A stretch of 11,355 bases of DNA. Origin: JAEUIG01 sp046349775. GTDB lineage: Bacteria > Planctomycetota > Planctomycetia > Planctomycetales > Planctomycetaceae. The notes beneath the pieces were generated by a model. The model ran no database searches and was not told where the DNA came from. It saw only the letters and a list, made by a program, of their open reading frames with translations. The translations under genes and the position numbers were made by a program. The stretch is taken from contig JAXMBS010000109.1 of NCBI GenBank assembly GCA_046349775.1, positions 1-11,355 of the forward strand, written 5' to 3'. Positions 1 to 7,648 of the stretch are shown here, piece by piece. Every line of letters starts with the position of its first letter. The stretch's first letter is position 1.

Positions 1-13
1 GGGAGTGGCAGAC

Positions 14-52
14 GGATGCCTACCCACTACCTACTACCCACTATCTGCTACA
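14..52 (+). repeat. G-poor quasi-tandem CTAC/CACTA leader before topA
   Basis: Variants of CTACCCACTAC recur several times in about 39 bases, with almost no G on the topA coding strand. The tract ends about 8 bases before the topA ATG, where no clear Shine-Dalgarno sequence is visible. Similar low-G word repeats lie at the starts of two other genes in the window (5006-5025 and 6308-6340, minus strand). The function is unknown. It could be an unstructured ribosome-landing leader or simple slippage repeat. Confidence 0.5.
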
Positions 53-60
53 AATGAAGC

Positions 61-2808
61 ATGGCCGGCACGAAACGAAAGAAGGGACTCGTCATCGTGG
101 AGTCCCCCGCCAAAGCCAAGAAAATCGGCGGCTTCCTCGGCAAGGACTACGAAGTCCGCGCCAGCATGGGGCACGTCCGCGATCTGCCGGCCAAGGCGGC
201 CGAGGTGCCGGCCGAGGTCAAGAAAGAGCCTTGGAGCACTCTCGGCGTCAACGTCGCTGCCGATTTTGAGCCCCTGTACATCGTTCCGCCGGAGAAGAAG
301 AAGGTCGTCAAGGAACTGAAGGATCTCCTCAAGGACGCCGAGGAACTGATTCTCGCGACCGACGAAGACCGTGAAGGCGAGAGCATCGGCTGGCACCTGG
401 CCCAACTTCTCAATCCGCGCGTCCCCGTCAAGCGGATGGTGTTCTCCGAGATCACCAAGAAGGCCATCCTCGACGCCCTGCAGCAGACACGGCAGCTCGA
501 CGCGAACCTTGTCCAGGCCCAGGAAACACGGCGCGTTCTCGACCGGCTCTACGGTTACACCCTCAGCCCGCTGCTGTGGAAGAAGATCGCCCGCGGCCTC
601 TCCGCCGGCCGCGTCCAGAGCGTTGCCGTCCGGATTCTGGTCCAGCGCGAACTGGAACGCCTGGCCTTCCGCAGCGGCACCTACTGGGACCTGACGGCCC
701 AACTCGCGACGACTGCCCAGCAGGGGTTCTCAGCGCAGCTGTACGCCGTCGGCGGCCGAAAGATTGCCACCGGCAAGGATTTCGACGAGTCCACCGGCCG
801 CATTGCCGAGGGGGCCGACGTCCTGCTGCTGTCCGAGGCCGATGCGAGATCTCTGGAATCGCGTCTCAAGAATGTGCCGTGGCAGGTCACGAATATTGAA
901 CAGCGTGAGCAGATGCGCCGTCCGCCGGCGCCGTTCACCACATCGACGCTGCAACAGGAGGCGAACCGCAAGCTCGGCATGTCGGCCCGTCAGGCCATGC
1001 AGACGGCCCAGCGGCTGTATGAAGACGGCAACATCACTTACATGCGTACCGACAGCGTGACGCTGTCTCAGGAAGCGCTCAACGCCACTCGCAACCGCAT
1101 CCGTCGCGACTATGGCGATACGTTCGTGACCGCCGAACCGCGGCAGTACACGGGCAAAATCAAGAACGCCCAGGAAGCCCACGAAGCGATCCGCCCGGCC
1201 GGCGACCAGATGCAGACCGGTGAAGAGCTCGGCCTTTCCGGCGGCGAACTGCGGCTCTACGACATGATCTGGAAGCGGACGATGGCCACGCAGATGCCGG
1301 AAGCCCGCCTCCGCTTTGACACCGTGACGATCACAGCGGACGACGCCGAATTCCGGGCGACGGGTCGTCACGTCGAGTTCCCCGGGTACTTCCGGGTGTA
1401 CGTCGAAGACGGCGACGATGCCGACGTGGCCCGCGACGACGAAGAGAGCGCTCTCCCGCCACTTGCGCAAGGAGATGCGCTCACCTGCGGCGAGCTGCAG
1501 CCGGTCGGCCACGAAACGAAACCCCCGGCGCGGTACACGGAAGCGTCGCTCGTGCGCAAGCTCGAAGCGGAAGGCATCGGCCGGCCCAGTACGTACGCGA
1601 GCATCATCAGCACGATTCAGGACCGTGGTTACGTCCGCAAAGCCGGCAATCAACTCATCCCGACGTTTACGGCGCTGGCCGTCAACCGGCTGCTCGAACA
1701 GCACTTCCCGAATCTGGTGGACTTTCAGTTCACGGCCCAGATGGAGCAGTCGCTCGACGACATCTCCAACGGCCAGGCGGACCGACTGCCGTATCTCAAG
1801 CAGTTCTACAGCGGTCGCGAAGGCCTCGAAGAGCAGGTCAAGACTCACGAAGAGCAGATCGACCCGCGCGAAGCGTGCACGCTCAGGTTGGACGGTCTCG
1901 AGCCCAATGTCCGCGTCGGCCGCTATGGCCCTTACCTCGAGCGGCAGGAGAACGGCGAGACAGTGACGGCCTCGCTGCCGGACGACGTCGCCCCCGCCGA
2001 GGTGAACAACGAGCTGGCCGAGAAGCTGATCGAGCAGAAAAAAAGGGGTCCGCAGGCACTGGGGATGCACCCTGAAGAGGGGTTGCCGGTCTACATTCTG
2101 GTCGGTCCGTTTGGGCCTTACGTACAGCTGGGCGACGTGACCGAAGAAGTTCCCAAGCCCAAGCGCTCGTCGATCCCGGCCAACCTCGATCCGCTGCAGC
2201 TCGATCTCGACTCTGCCATCAAGCTGCTGCAACTGCCGCGGCGCATCGGCCTGCATCCGGAAGACGGCAAGGTCGTCAACGCCGGCATGGGTCGCTTCGG
2301 ACCGTACGTCCTCCACGACAAGAAGTACGGCAACTTCGATCGCAAGGCGCACACGTTCGTCACGTCGGACGGCCGCACCGTCGACATCCTGAACGTCGAC
2401 ATGCCCGCCGCCCTGGAAATGCTCGCGAAGAGCAAGTCGCGCGGTGAAACACCGCCGCTGAAAGTCCTCGGCGAAGACGCTGAGTCCAAAGAACAGGTCG
2501 CGATCTTCGAAGGTCGCTACGGTCCGTACGTCCGTCTCGGCAAGAAGGGGAAGCTGCTCGCATCGATCCCGAAGGATCGCGAGATCGACAGCGTCACGCT
2601 CGCCGAAGCGCTCCAGTGGATCGCCGATCGCGCCGCGCGCGGGGGAGGGGGCAGGGGAGGCCGCGGCGCCAAGAAGTCCGCCGCTCCCAAAGCTGCCAAG
2701 AAGCCGCCGAAGGCCAAAAAGCCGAAGGCCGAAGGGGACAAGTCCGCGACCAAACCGACGGCAGCCCGCAAGACTAAGAAGTCGAAGAAAGCGGACGCCG
2801 ACGAATAG
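61..2808 (+). CDS. topA: DNA topoisomerase I (type IA)
   Basis: The 915-residue product relaxes negative supercoils by cutting one strand through a 5'-phosphotyrosine. The N-terminal TOPRIM domain shows VESPAK (E14) and the acidic motif DEDREGE (residues 101-107). The catalytic tyrosine is Y327 in ITYMRTDS, followed by AHEAIRP (373-379) and the conserved YTEASLVRKLE block with GIGRPSTYA (from 492). The C-terminal half carries four G-R/P-Y/F-GPY repeats near residues 620, 683, 745 and 819, typical of topoisomerase C-terminal repeats. No paired-cysteine zinc ribbons are present. From about residue 861 the protein ends in a glycine patch and a lysine/alanine/proline-rich tail, as in actinobacterial TopA, where such tails bind DNA. 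The start at 61 puts the TOPRIM motif at its usual distance. An ATG at 54 is in another frame. The reading frame is intact and the identification is secure. Confidence 0.97.
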   Translation: MAGTKRKKGLVIVESPAKAKKIGGFLGKDYEVRASMGHVRDLPAKAAEVPAEVKKEPWSTLGVNVAADFEPLYIVPPEKKKVVKELKDLLKDAEELILATDEDREGESIGWHLAQLLNPRVPVKRMVFSEITKKAILDALQQTRQLDANLVQAQETRRVLDRLYGYTLSPLLWKKIARGLSAGRVQSVAVRILVQRELERLAFRSGTYWDLTAQLATTAQQGFSAQLYAVGGRKIATGKDFDESTGRIAEGADVLLLSEADARSLESRLKNVPWQVTNIEQREQMRRPPAPFTTSTLQQEANRKLGMSARQAMQTAQRLYEDGNITYMRTDSVTLSQEALNATRNRIRRDYGDTFVTAEPRQYTGKIKNAQEAHEAIRPAGDQMQTGEELGLSGGELRLYDMIWKRTMATQMPEARLRFDTVTITADDAEFRATGRHVEFPGYFRVYVEDGDDADVARDDEESALPPLAQGDALTCGELQPVGHETKPPARYTEASLVRKLEAEGIGRPSTYASIISTIQDRGYVRKAGNQLIPTFTALAVNRLLEQHFPNLVDFQFTAQMEQSLDDISNGQADRLPYLKQFYSGREGLEEQVKTHEEQIDPREACTLRLDGLEPNVRVGRYGPYLERQENGETVTASLPDDVAPAEVNNELAEKLIEQKKRGPQALGMHPEEGLPVYILVGPFGPYVQLGDVTEEVPKPKRSSIPANLDPLQLDLDSAIKLLQLPRRIGLHPEDGKVVNAGMGRFGPYVLHDKKYGNFDRKAHTFVTSDGRTVDILNVDMPAALEMLAKSKSRGETPPLKVLGEDAESKEQVAIFEGRYGPYVRLGKKGKLLASIPKDREIDSVTLAEALQWIADRAARGGGGRGGRGAKKSAAPKAAKKPPKAKKPKAEGDKSATKPTAARKTKKSKKADADE

Positions 2809-2908
2809 CCTTGCCCGGGAAGCGCGGAGCCTCTGCAGCAAACAAGCTGGTCTGATACGGCGGCAAACCTCACACGCGTTACCGCGGCGCGTGCAATCGT
2901 GACCTATC

Positions 2909-2989
2909 TTCGTGCCCTTTGTGGCCTTCTGTCAGGCCTGCTTGCTCTGGCTCTGTAAAGGATTTACAGAAGAACACGAAGGACACAAA
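2909..2989. repeat. Imperfect 24-nt inverted repeat with nested perfect palindrome
   Basis: The left arm (2909-2932) and right arm (2966-2989) match at 19 of 24 positions when one is reverse-complemented. The motif is of the type ACAGAAG..CACGAAGGACAC. A second, perfect hairpin lies across the right arm: TCTGTAAA (2952-2959), loop GGA, TTTACAGA (2963-2970). The two foldings compete for the same bases. From memory, words of this kind are scattered between genes in planctomycetes and other environmental bacteria, but no search was run. Confidence 0.65.
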
Positions 2990-3080
2990 GAGCGAGTTCA
3001 ATACGCTGTCCAATCAAGTTTGCAGCAGTGAGGCCAGGCTCCCGGCGCGTCGATTGTGTTCCCACGTTCTCAACGAATCT

Positions 3081-3108
3081 GCGCGCCCGCGTACATTGCG
3101 GGCCGCGC
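3081..3108 (+). promoter_or_regulatory. GC-rich hairpin in phosphoesterase leader
   Basis: GCGCGCCCGC (3081-3090) pairs over 10 bp with 3098-3108, with one bulged C at 3103 and a 7-nt loop (GTACATT). It ends 27 nt before the phosphoesterase ATG and has no following U-run, so it is not a standard terminator. It may affect leader stability or be incidental in GC-rich DNA. Confidence 0.4.
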
Positions 3109-3135
3109 GTCCCTGCAAACCGTCGAGAGACGATC

Positions 3136-4104
3136 ATGATGCATCGTCGCGCAGCGATGAAGTCAATCGTGGCCGGCGGCGCCGCGATTGTGACCGGCCA
3201 ACTGACCGCACCGTTAACCGCCGCGCAGTCTTCGTCGCCAAACGGCGATCGCCGCAGGACCGCGCGGTTTGCGCACTTCACGGATACGCATGTCTCATCT
3301 CGGCGCAACGCGGAGCAGGGACTCGCCGCGGCGATCCGCCATGTGCATGCGCTGTCCGATCGGCCGGACTTCATCCTCAACGGCGGCGACGCGATCTATG
3401 ACGCACTGGAAACCTCGCGCGAACAGGCCGAGCAGCAGTGGTCGCTGTGGAAGGCCGCCTGGAAAGAGCATGGCTCGCTGCCTGTACGGCATTGCCTGGG
3501 CAACCATGACATCTGGGGCTGGGACAAAGCCAAGAGCGGCACAACGGGCAGCGAGGCCGGCTGGGGCAAGCAGTTGGCTCTCGATCAGCTCGGACTGGAA
3601 CGCTCGTACTACGCGTTCGAGGCCGGAGGCTGGCGGGTGTTCGTTCTCGACAGCCTCACGTTCGACGAGCAGACCGCCTATCGGGCCGCGCTGGACGAAC
3701 CGCAGTTCGCCTGGTTGACTGCTGAACTGAATTCAACCCCCGCCGAGACGCCGGTGGCGATCGTCTCGCATGTTCCCCTGCTGACCGTCGGCACTGTCGG
3801 CTTCGTCCTGGAGCTGCGCAAGTTTCCGCAGGCCTCGCGGATGTTGGCTCACAGCGATGCGTACGAACTGCTGGACCTCCTGCGCCGCCACACCAACGTC
3901 AAGCTGTGCCTGAGCGGCCACACGCATCTCACAGAGTCGATCTCGTTCGGCGCGCTCGATTTCGTGAACAGCGGCGCGGTGTCGGGCCTCTGGTGGAAGG
4001 GTGATTTCCACCACACGGACGAGGGGTACAACATCGTCGATCTGTTCGACGACGGAACCTACGCGACGACGTACACGCCTTATGGCTGGACGCCCGCCGT
4101 CTGA
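3136..4104 (+). CDS. Tat-exported calcineurin-like metallophosphoesterase
   Basis: The predicted product is a 322-residue phosphoesterase with a dinuclear metal site, acting outside the cytoplasm. All five family blocks are present: DTH (D50, H52), GGDAIYD (D85), GNHD (N123-H124-D125), VSHVP (H212) and GHTH (H262, H264). The N-terminus, MMHRRAAMK, then a hydrophobic stretch to about LTAAQ at residue 30, is a twin-arginine (Tat) signal. The double ATG at 3136/3139 was chosen because it places this signal at the N-terminus and follows a GAGAG stretch about 6 nt upstream. A longer open frame to 3028 adds only basic, low-quality sequence. The substrate cannot be told; phosphomonoesterase and phosphodiesterase activities both occur in this family. 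The gene converges on the isomerase gene with 8 bp between stop codons. Confidence 0.9.
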   Translation: MMHRRAAMKSIVAGGAAIVTGQLTAPLTAAQSSSPNGDRRRTARFAHFTDTHVSSRRNAEQGLAAAIRHVHALSDRPDFILNGGDAIYDALETSREQAEQQWSLWKAAWKEHGSLPVRHCLGNHDIWGWDKAKSGTTGSEAGWGKQLALDQLGLERSYYAFEAGGWRVFVLDSLTFDEQTAYRAALDEPQFAWLTAELNSTPAETPVAIVSHVPLLTVGTVGFVLELRKFPQASRMLAHSDAYELLDLLRRHTNVKLCLSGHTHLTESISFGALDFVNSGAVSGLWWKGDFHHTDEGYNIVDLFDDGTYATTYTPYGWTPAV

Positions 4105-4112
4105 TCCTACCC

Positions 4113-4997
4113 TCACTCCGGCCAATACTGCTTCATCTTCCCGCGCAGAAACGCCACACTGCGCTCGAGCTGGTCAAATCCATCGACCCCGTCTTCGATG
4201 CTGATCCAGCCGTCGAATCCCACCCCTTTGAGCTCGCTGAAGATCGCGTCGTAGTCGTTCATTCCCTTGCCGATTTCGCCGTGGCTCAGCCGCTTGGCGT
4301 AGCCGACGCTGTCCTCTTCCTTGCGCAGGTCCTCGATCGTCCCCTCCTTCAGATAACGATCGCTGGCGTGCATCGTCACGACGCGATGCTTCACGCGGCG
4401 TAGCAGCTCCAGCGGGTCTTCGCCGGCGAGGATCGTGTTGCTCGGGTCGTAGTTGACGCCGAAGCCCGGGTTTTCGATCGCCGCGACCAAGTCGCAGAAC
4501 ACGTCGGTGTACTGGGCGAACTCCGGGAACTGCCAGTAATTGTCCTTGTAGTGATTCTCCAGGATCAGCGTGACGCCGAGCTTCTGCGCGTGCGGGATGC
4601 AGGCTTCGATCGAGTCCGCCGCGTAGCGGATGCCGTCCGCCCGCGACACCTCCGGCCGCCGCTGTCCCGACAGCACGCGGCAGTAGCGGCCGCCGAGCTC
4701 GGCCGTCATGTCGATCCAGCCCTTCTCGAGGGCGATCTGCTCGTCGCGGAACTTCTTGTCCGGATGCGTGAAGTCCGGCGACGCACACATCATGGGGATC
4801 GTGAGGCCGTTGTCCGCCGCGATCTTCCGCGCCTCCGGCCAGTACGACGGCTGTTTCAGATCGAGGATGCCGGTGTACATTTCCAGCCCGTCGATATCGA
4901 GCGTCGCGGCCTTCTCGATCCACTGGCGGAGGGTCATGGTGCCATGGACACACAGGTCGTCCATGTAGGCTTTGGGGAAGACGGCGAGTTGAGGCAT
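4113..4997 (-). CDS. Sugar phosphate isomerase/epimerase family protein (TIM barrel)
   Basis: The 294-residue product belongs to the AP endonuclease 2 / xylose isomerase-like TIM-barrel superfamily. Likely divalent-metal ligands are E147 (LILENHYKD), D184 (NYDPSN), H210 (MHASD) and E268 (SIEDG), with a further conserved block LSHGEIGKG at 238-245. There is no signal peptide, so it should be cytosolic. Members isomerise or epimerise sugars, inositol derivatives or hydroxypyruvate-like compounds; the substrate is not predictable here. The ATG at 4997 is used, but no Shine-Dalgarno is evident and M12 is a possible alternative. The gene lies 124 nt downstream of the PLP-enzyme stop on the same strand. 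The frame is intact. Confidence 0.9.
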   Translation of the reverse strand: MPQLAVFPKAYMDDLCVHGTMTLRQWIEKAATLDIDGLEMYTGILDLKQPSYWPEARKIAADNGLTIPMMCASPDFTHPDKKFRDEQIALEKGWIDMTAELGGRYCRVLSGQRRPEVSRADGIRYAADSIEACIPHAQKLGVTLILENHYKDNYWQFPEFAQYTDVFCDLVAAIENPGFGVNYDPSNTILAGEDPLELLRRVKHRVVTMHASDRYLKEGTIEDLRKEEDSVGYAKRLSHGEIGKGMNDYDAIFSELKGVGFDGWISIEDGVDGFDQLERSVAFLRGKMKQYWPE

Positions 4998-5005
4998 GCG
5001 AAGGT

Positions 5006-5025
5006 CTAGAGTCCAGGGTCTAGGG
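5006..5025 (-). repeat. TCTAGACC/CTGGACTC quasi-repeat before isomerase start
   Basis: On the minus strand, CTAGACC occurs twice, separated by CTGGACT, ending a few bases before the isomerase ATG. It is G-poor on the coding strand, like the tract before topA. CTAGA/TCTAG arms also make it weakly palindromic. The function is unknown. Confidence 0.45.
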
Positions 5026-5038
5026 AATACTACATTGA

Positions 5039-5072
5039 CGGCGAGCGGCGCGGCGTCAGCCTGCCGATCATC
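5039..5072 (+). repeat. GGCGAGCGGCGCGGCGTC repeat, copy 1
   Basis: This stretch in the gap between the PLP-enzyme and isomerase genes shares 18 identical bases (GGCGAGCGGCGCGGCGTC) with 7281-7298. Both copies continue into a similar AGC..CGATCA tail. A diverged copy lies at 7892-7912 in the opposite orientation. All three copies lie between genes. Confidence 0.6.
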
Positions 5073-5121
5073 TTTTCGCGAGCAAAGATTGTAGGTCAGG
5101 CTCCTGCCGGACGGAATCGGC

Positions 5122-6367
5122 TCACATCAAGACTTCCCTCAGCAGCCGCTCCAGTTCCGGCCACTGCTCCGTCTGAACGCATGTCGGACTCACGACCAGC
5201 ACTCCTTCTGCCAGCTTTCCATGACCGACGTAGACCGGCGGCGATCCTGCCCGCAGCCGGCGACACACTTCAAACGCACTTACGCCGAGCTTCCCTGGAT
5301 CGACGACGATCTCCAGCATCGGCCAGTGATCCGCTGACGCAGCCGGCACAATTCGGCACGTGCACTTCGCCCCCTTCAGCGCCGTTTCGATCGCACGCAA
5401 CCGTTCTCCCAGCGCCGCGAACTCAGCGTCATACGCCCCCGACGCGAACAGTTCGAGCGCCGCCAGCAGTGCGACAATCTGCTCCTTGCCGACCTTGAAG
5501 CTCCGCCCGATCCCGTGCCGCGGCAAGCCGTGTTGCGGCCGCTCGATGAAAGCCGGTGGACTCCACAACTCCGGGTGATCGTCCATGTCGAGCATCTGCA
5601 GCGCGGCCGACGACACCAGCTCCCGCCGCCCGCACAGGATTCCCGTTCCCTGCGGCCCGCGCATCACCTTTCCCGCCGCTGAAGCACACCAGGTCCGCTC
5701 CGGCCGTGATCAGCGCCGTGAGATTGCTCCGTGGCGGCAGACCTCCCGCCGCGTCGACGATCAGCGGCAGGCGATGCCGCTGCGCGACTTCGGCGACTTC
5801 CGACAGCGGCGGCCGTGACGAACGGTTGTAGACGTACAGAATCCCCGCCGTCCGCTCGCTGATCGCCGCTTCGTACTCCCACGCCTCCGTCCGTCGCACG
5901 CCGGCCCCGGCGATGATCTCGTTGAACCCCACCTCCACCAGCGTCGCCCCCGCCGCACGCACTGCGTGGTCGTAACCGTTCCGCTGCTCGCGCGCAACGA
6001 GGAACTCGTGCCGCATCCCGCGTGTGTCGGGCAGCCGCTCCATCCGCGCCAGGTCATTCCCCGCCAGAATCGCCGCCGTCCCCAGCGTCAGCGCCGCCGC
6101 CGCCCCGGTGGTCACCAGCCCCGCCTCCGCCCCGGTGATCTTCGCAATCCGCCGCGACGCCGCATCCTGCAACTGCTCCAACGGCGTCTCGCGGTCGGCC
6201 TCCAGCGCCGCCAGCACCTTCGCTGGCAGAATCGCTCCACCGAGCCGCGTCACTGTGCCGGTCGCGTTGATGATGGGTTCAAGACCGAGGTCGCGATGGC
6301 GCTCATGGAAGGGGTTGATGGTTGATCGTTTATGGTTTATCGACAATGGAGATGACATGAGTGACAT
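5122..6367 (-). CDS. SelA-like PLP-dependent enzyme (one frameshift)
   Basis: The rebuilt product is about 414 residues and resembles the L-seryl-tRNA(Sec) selenium transferase / D-glucosaminate-6-phosphate ammonia-lyase group of fold-type I PLP enzymes. Seen: LGLEPIINATGTVTRLGG near the N-terminus, VDAAGGLPP, the PLP lysine in CFSGGK (about residue 233) followed by VMRGPQGTGILCG, and SFKVGKEQIVALLAALE in the C-terminal half. The two halves are in different frames. Removing one G at 5667/5668 (AAAGGTGATG to AAAGTGATG) restores the expected K-V-M-R-G junction exactly, so an extra base is the likely cause. A real selA role is unlikely, since this group contains many sugar-acid enzymes. The start is uncertain: ATG 6367 or 6358 has no Shine-Dalgarno sequence, and the first 20 or so residues come from repeat-like DNA. 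Confidence 0.82.
6308..6340 (-). repeat. AAACCAT/AAACGATC/AACCATC quasi-repeat at the PLP-enzyme start
   Basis: On the minus strand, the words AAACCAT, AAACGATC and AACCATCAACC follow each other, nearly free of G. If the ATG at 6367 or 6358 is the true start, this tract is translated as INHKRSTINP, ahead of the first conserved residues. It is therefore either a coding repeat or a sign that translation starts later at an unrecognised codon. Confidence 0.5.
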
Positions 6368-6436
6368 ACTAGCCGCGACCGTGAGGGAGCGCGATTATGA
6401 GTCGACGCCGGTCGCTCCCTGACGGTCGCGGCTAGT
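6368..6436. repeat. Palindromic dispersed repeat (REP-like), copy 1
   Basis: A 24-nt left arm (6368-6391, beginning ACTAGCCGCGACCGT) is the reverse complement of the right arm (6413-6436) with a single mismatch, around a 21-nt loop. It fills nearly all the space between the cyclase stop (6442) and the PLP-enzyme ATG (6367), which it touches. Related copies lie at 7851-7874 (one arm) and 10714-10774 (two arms). Confidence 0.8.
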
Positions 6437-6441
6437 CGTGG

Positions 6442-7247
6442 TCAACGCGACATGATCGCAAACACCCGTGCCGGGCCGCCGCTGCCGTCCTCAATCTTGA
6501 TCGGCGCCACCACCAGATAGAACCCCTTTGCCGGCAGTTCGTCGAGATGCGCCCGTTCTCGAGCGCCCATCGCCCGGCGGCGTTCAGCACGTGATGCACG
6601 TCGAACGTCTTCGACACGCGGATCGATGCTCAGCGTGTCGATCCCCAGCTGCCGCGCAACTCCGTCACCGGAACTCCGCCGCTGCTTTTGAGCAGCCCGG
6701 AAGATATCACGCCGCGAGCGTCCTGGTTCTTGTAGCGGTCATAGTTGGTCCAGAACCGGCCCCAGCCGGTGTGAATCAACACCACCGCGCCCCGCCGGGA
6801 CGGCGCTTCGTGCTCCGCTTCCCACGCGGCCACGTCCTCGCGGATCAGCATGTAATCCGCGTTTGCCTCCGCCTGCATAGCGATGTCGATCAGCACGCCC
6901 GGTGCGAACAACTGCTCCGGCGTCAGCTTGTCGACCGACGGCCGGTTCGCCTCGAAGTGGTTCGGCGCATCGAGATGCGTCCCCAGGTGCTCCGGGAACG
7001 ACACCGCCTTCGAAAGCACGCCGTCCTTCTCCAGCGTGGCGATCGTCACCAGCTTGAACGGCTGATAATTCGCCCCCGGCCAGTACGGGCTGTGATCGTT
7101 CAGCGGGTAGGTGAGGTCGATCAGCTTCGCGCGGCCGGAAATGACATCGTCGAGCGTGAGCGGTGCTGGCGCGTCGCGTTCTCCTTGTGCGAATACAGCA
7201 GAACACAGCAGCGGTGCGAACAGAAGGTTGAAGCGAAATTGCACCAT
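6442..7247 (-). CDS. Exported cyclase family protein, frame broken several times
   Basis: This belongs to the metal-dependent cyclase / kynurenine formamidase-like hydrolases. The N-terminus MVQFRFNLLFAPLLCSAVFA-Q is a Sec signal peptide, so it is exported. IDLTYPLNDHSPYWPG and the metal-binding block HLGTHLDAPNHF are followed by LIHTGWGRF, all in one frame to about 6708. The remainder is recognisable only by changing frame: LPGCSKAAAEF, VTE, VARQLGIDTLSIDP, SKTFDVHHVLNAAGRWALEN, then HLDELPAKGFYLVVAPIKI to the TGA at 6442. About five indels are needed, several in G runs or short repeats. A strong GGAGGA Shine-Dalgarno sits 6 nt before the ATG at 7247. The protein is either a decaying pseudogene or a victim of sequence error. 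The family assignment is firm and the substrate unknown. Confidence 0.8.
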
Positions 7248-7251
7248 GACG

Positions 7252-7258
7252 TTCCTCC
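7252..7258 (-). promoter_or_regulatory. Strong ribosome binding site of cyclase
   Basis: The minus strand reads GGAGGAA, then CGTC, then ATG (7247). It is the clearest Shine-Dalgarno in the window and settles the cyclase start against the out-of-frame ATG at 7266. Confidence 0.75.
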
Positions 7259-7279
7259 AGGATCAATCATGCAAATCCC

Positions 7280-7312
7280 CGGCGAGCGGCGCGGCGTCCA
7301 GCGGTCGATCAC
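7280..7312 (+). repeat. GGCGAGCGGCGCGGCGTC repeat, copy 2
   Basis: Second copy of the 18-nt core seen at 5040-5057, again followed by a CGATCA tail. It sits between the cupin stop and the cyclase start, and its tail touches the cupin stop codon at 7309-7311. Confidence 0.6.
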
Positions 7313-7648
7313 GACTGCTGTCGCCAGAATCCATCTGGCAATCGCCAAACTTTGACGAGCTCGACGTCGCTTATTCCCCGCGCGGAAAACTCGCGGAACC
7401 CTCGGGAATTCCCAGAACTCACCCGGCAGCAATAACAATCGCTTCGTGGCCGTTGAATTGAAACTCGCACTCTCCCGACAACACATAACAAGTGCCTGTA
7501 ATCGTTGTGCCACCGAATTTGGTGCCCGGCGGGTATCGGATGAAGCTGACTCGGTATGCTTCGGGCGGCTGCAAGTGATTGCGAATCGTCTGCTCGGTCA
7601 TCGGTGACGGAGAAACGTCGCTCCATCGCTGCACGAGTACTTGCTCAT
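7309..7648 (-). CDS. Small cupin-fold protein, frame broken
   Basis: A one-domain cupin of about 112 residues once the frame is repaired. The readable parts in order are MSKY, VQRWSDVSPSPMTEQTIR, YRVSFIRYPPGTKFGG, CYVLSGECEFQFNGHEAIVIAAG, GEFWEFP, EFSARGISDVELVKVW and RLPDGFWRQQS to the TGA at 7309. A glycine-rich turn before the TCYVLSGE strand and a GEFWEFP strand fit the two cupin motifs, though the metal histidines are weakly represented. About four indels are implied: a lost T near 7638, an extra G near 7418 and two lost C near 7395-7405. The start at 7648 is inferred from the MSKY segment. Cupins of this size are often sugar-binding or stress-related, but no specific role can be given. 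It is read on the same strand as the cyclase, 61 nt upstream of it. Confidence 0.62.

Larger units (their letters stand above)
2809..3135. other. Intergenic gap topA to phosphoesterase
   Basis: This 327-bp gap has no credible gene. After the topA stop there is a weak GC hairpin (CACGCG at 2873-2878 with CGCGTG at 2888-2893) without a U-tract, so no convincing intrinsic terminator. It also holds the inverted repeat at 2909-2989 and the GC-rich hairpin at 3081-3108, listed separately. The phosphoesterase frame stays open upstream to 3028, but that extension lacks family features. Confidence 0.6.

Noticed and set aside
730..2841. A 703-codon open frame on the minus strand opposite topA
   Set aside because: An antisense shadow of topA with arginine/leucine-rich composition and no recognisable domain.
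3028..3135. A 36-codon N-terminal extension of the phosphoesterase
   Set aside because: It would bury the Tat signal inside the protein and crosses the GC hairpin. The double ATG at 3136/3139 has a plausible ribosome site.
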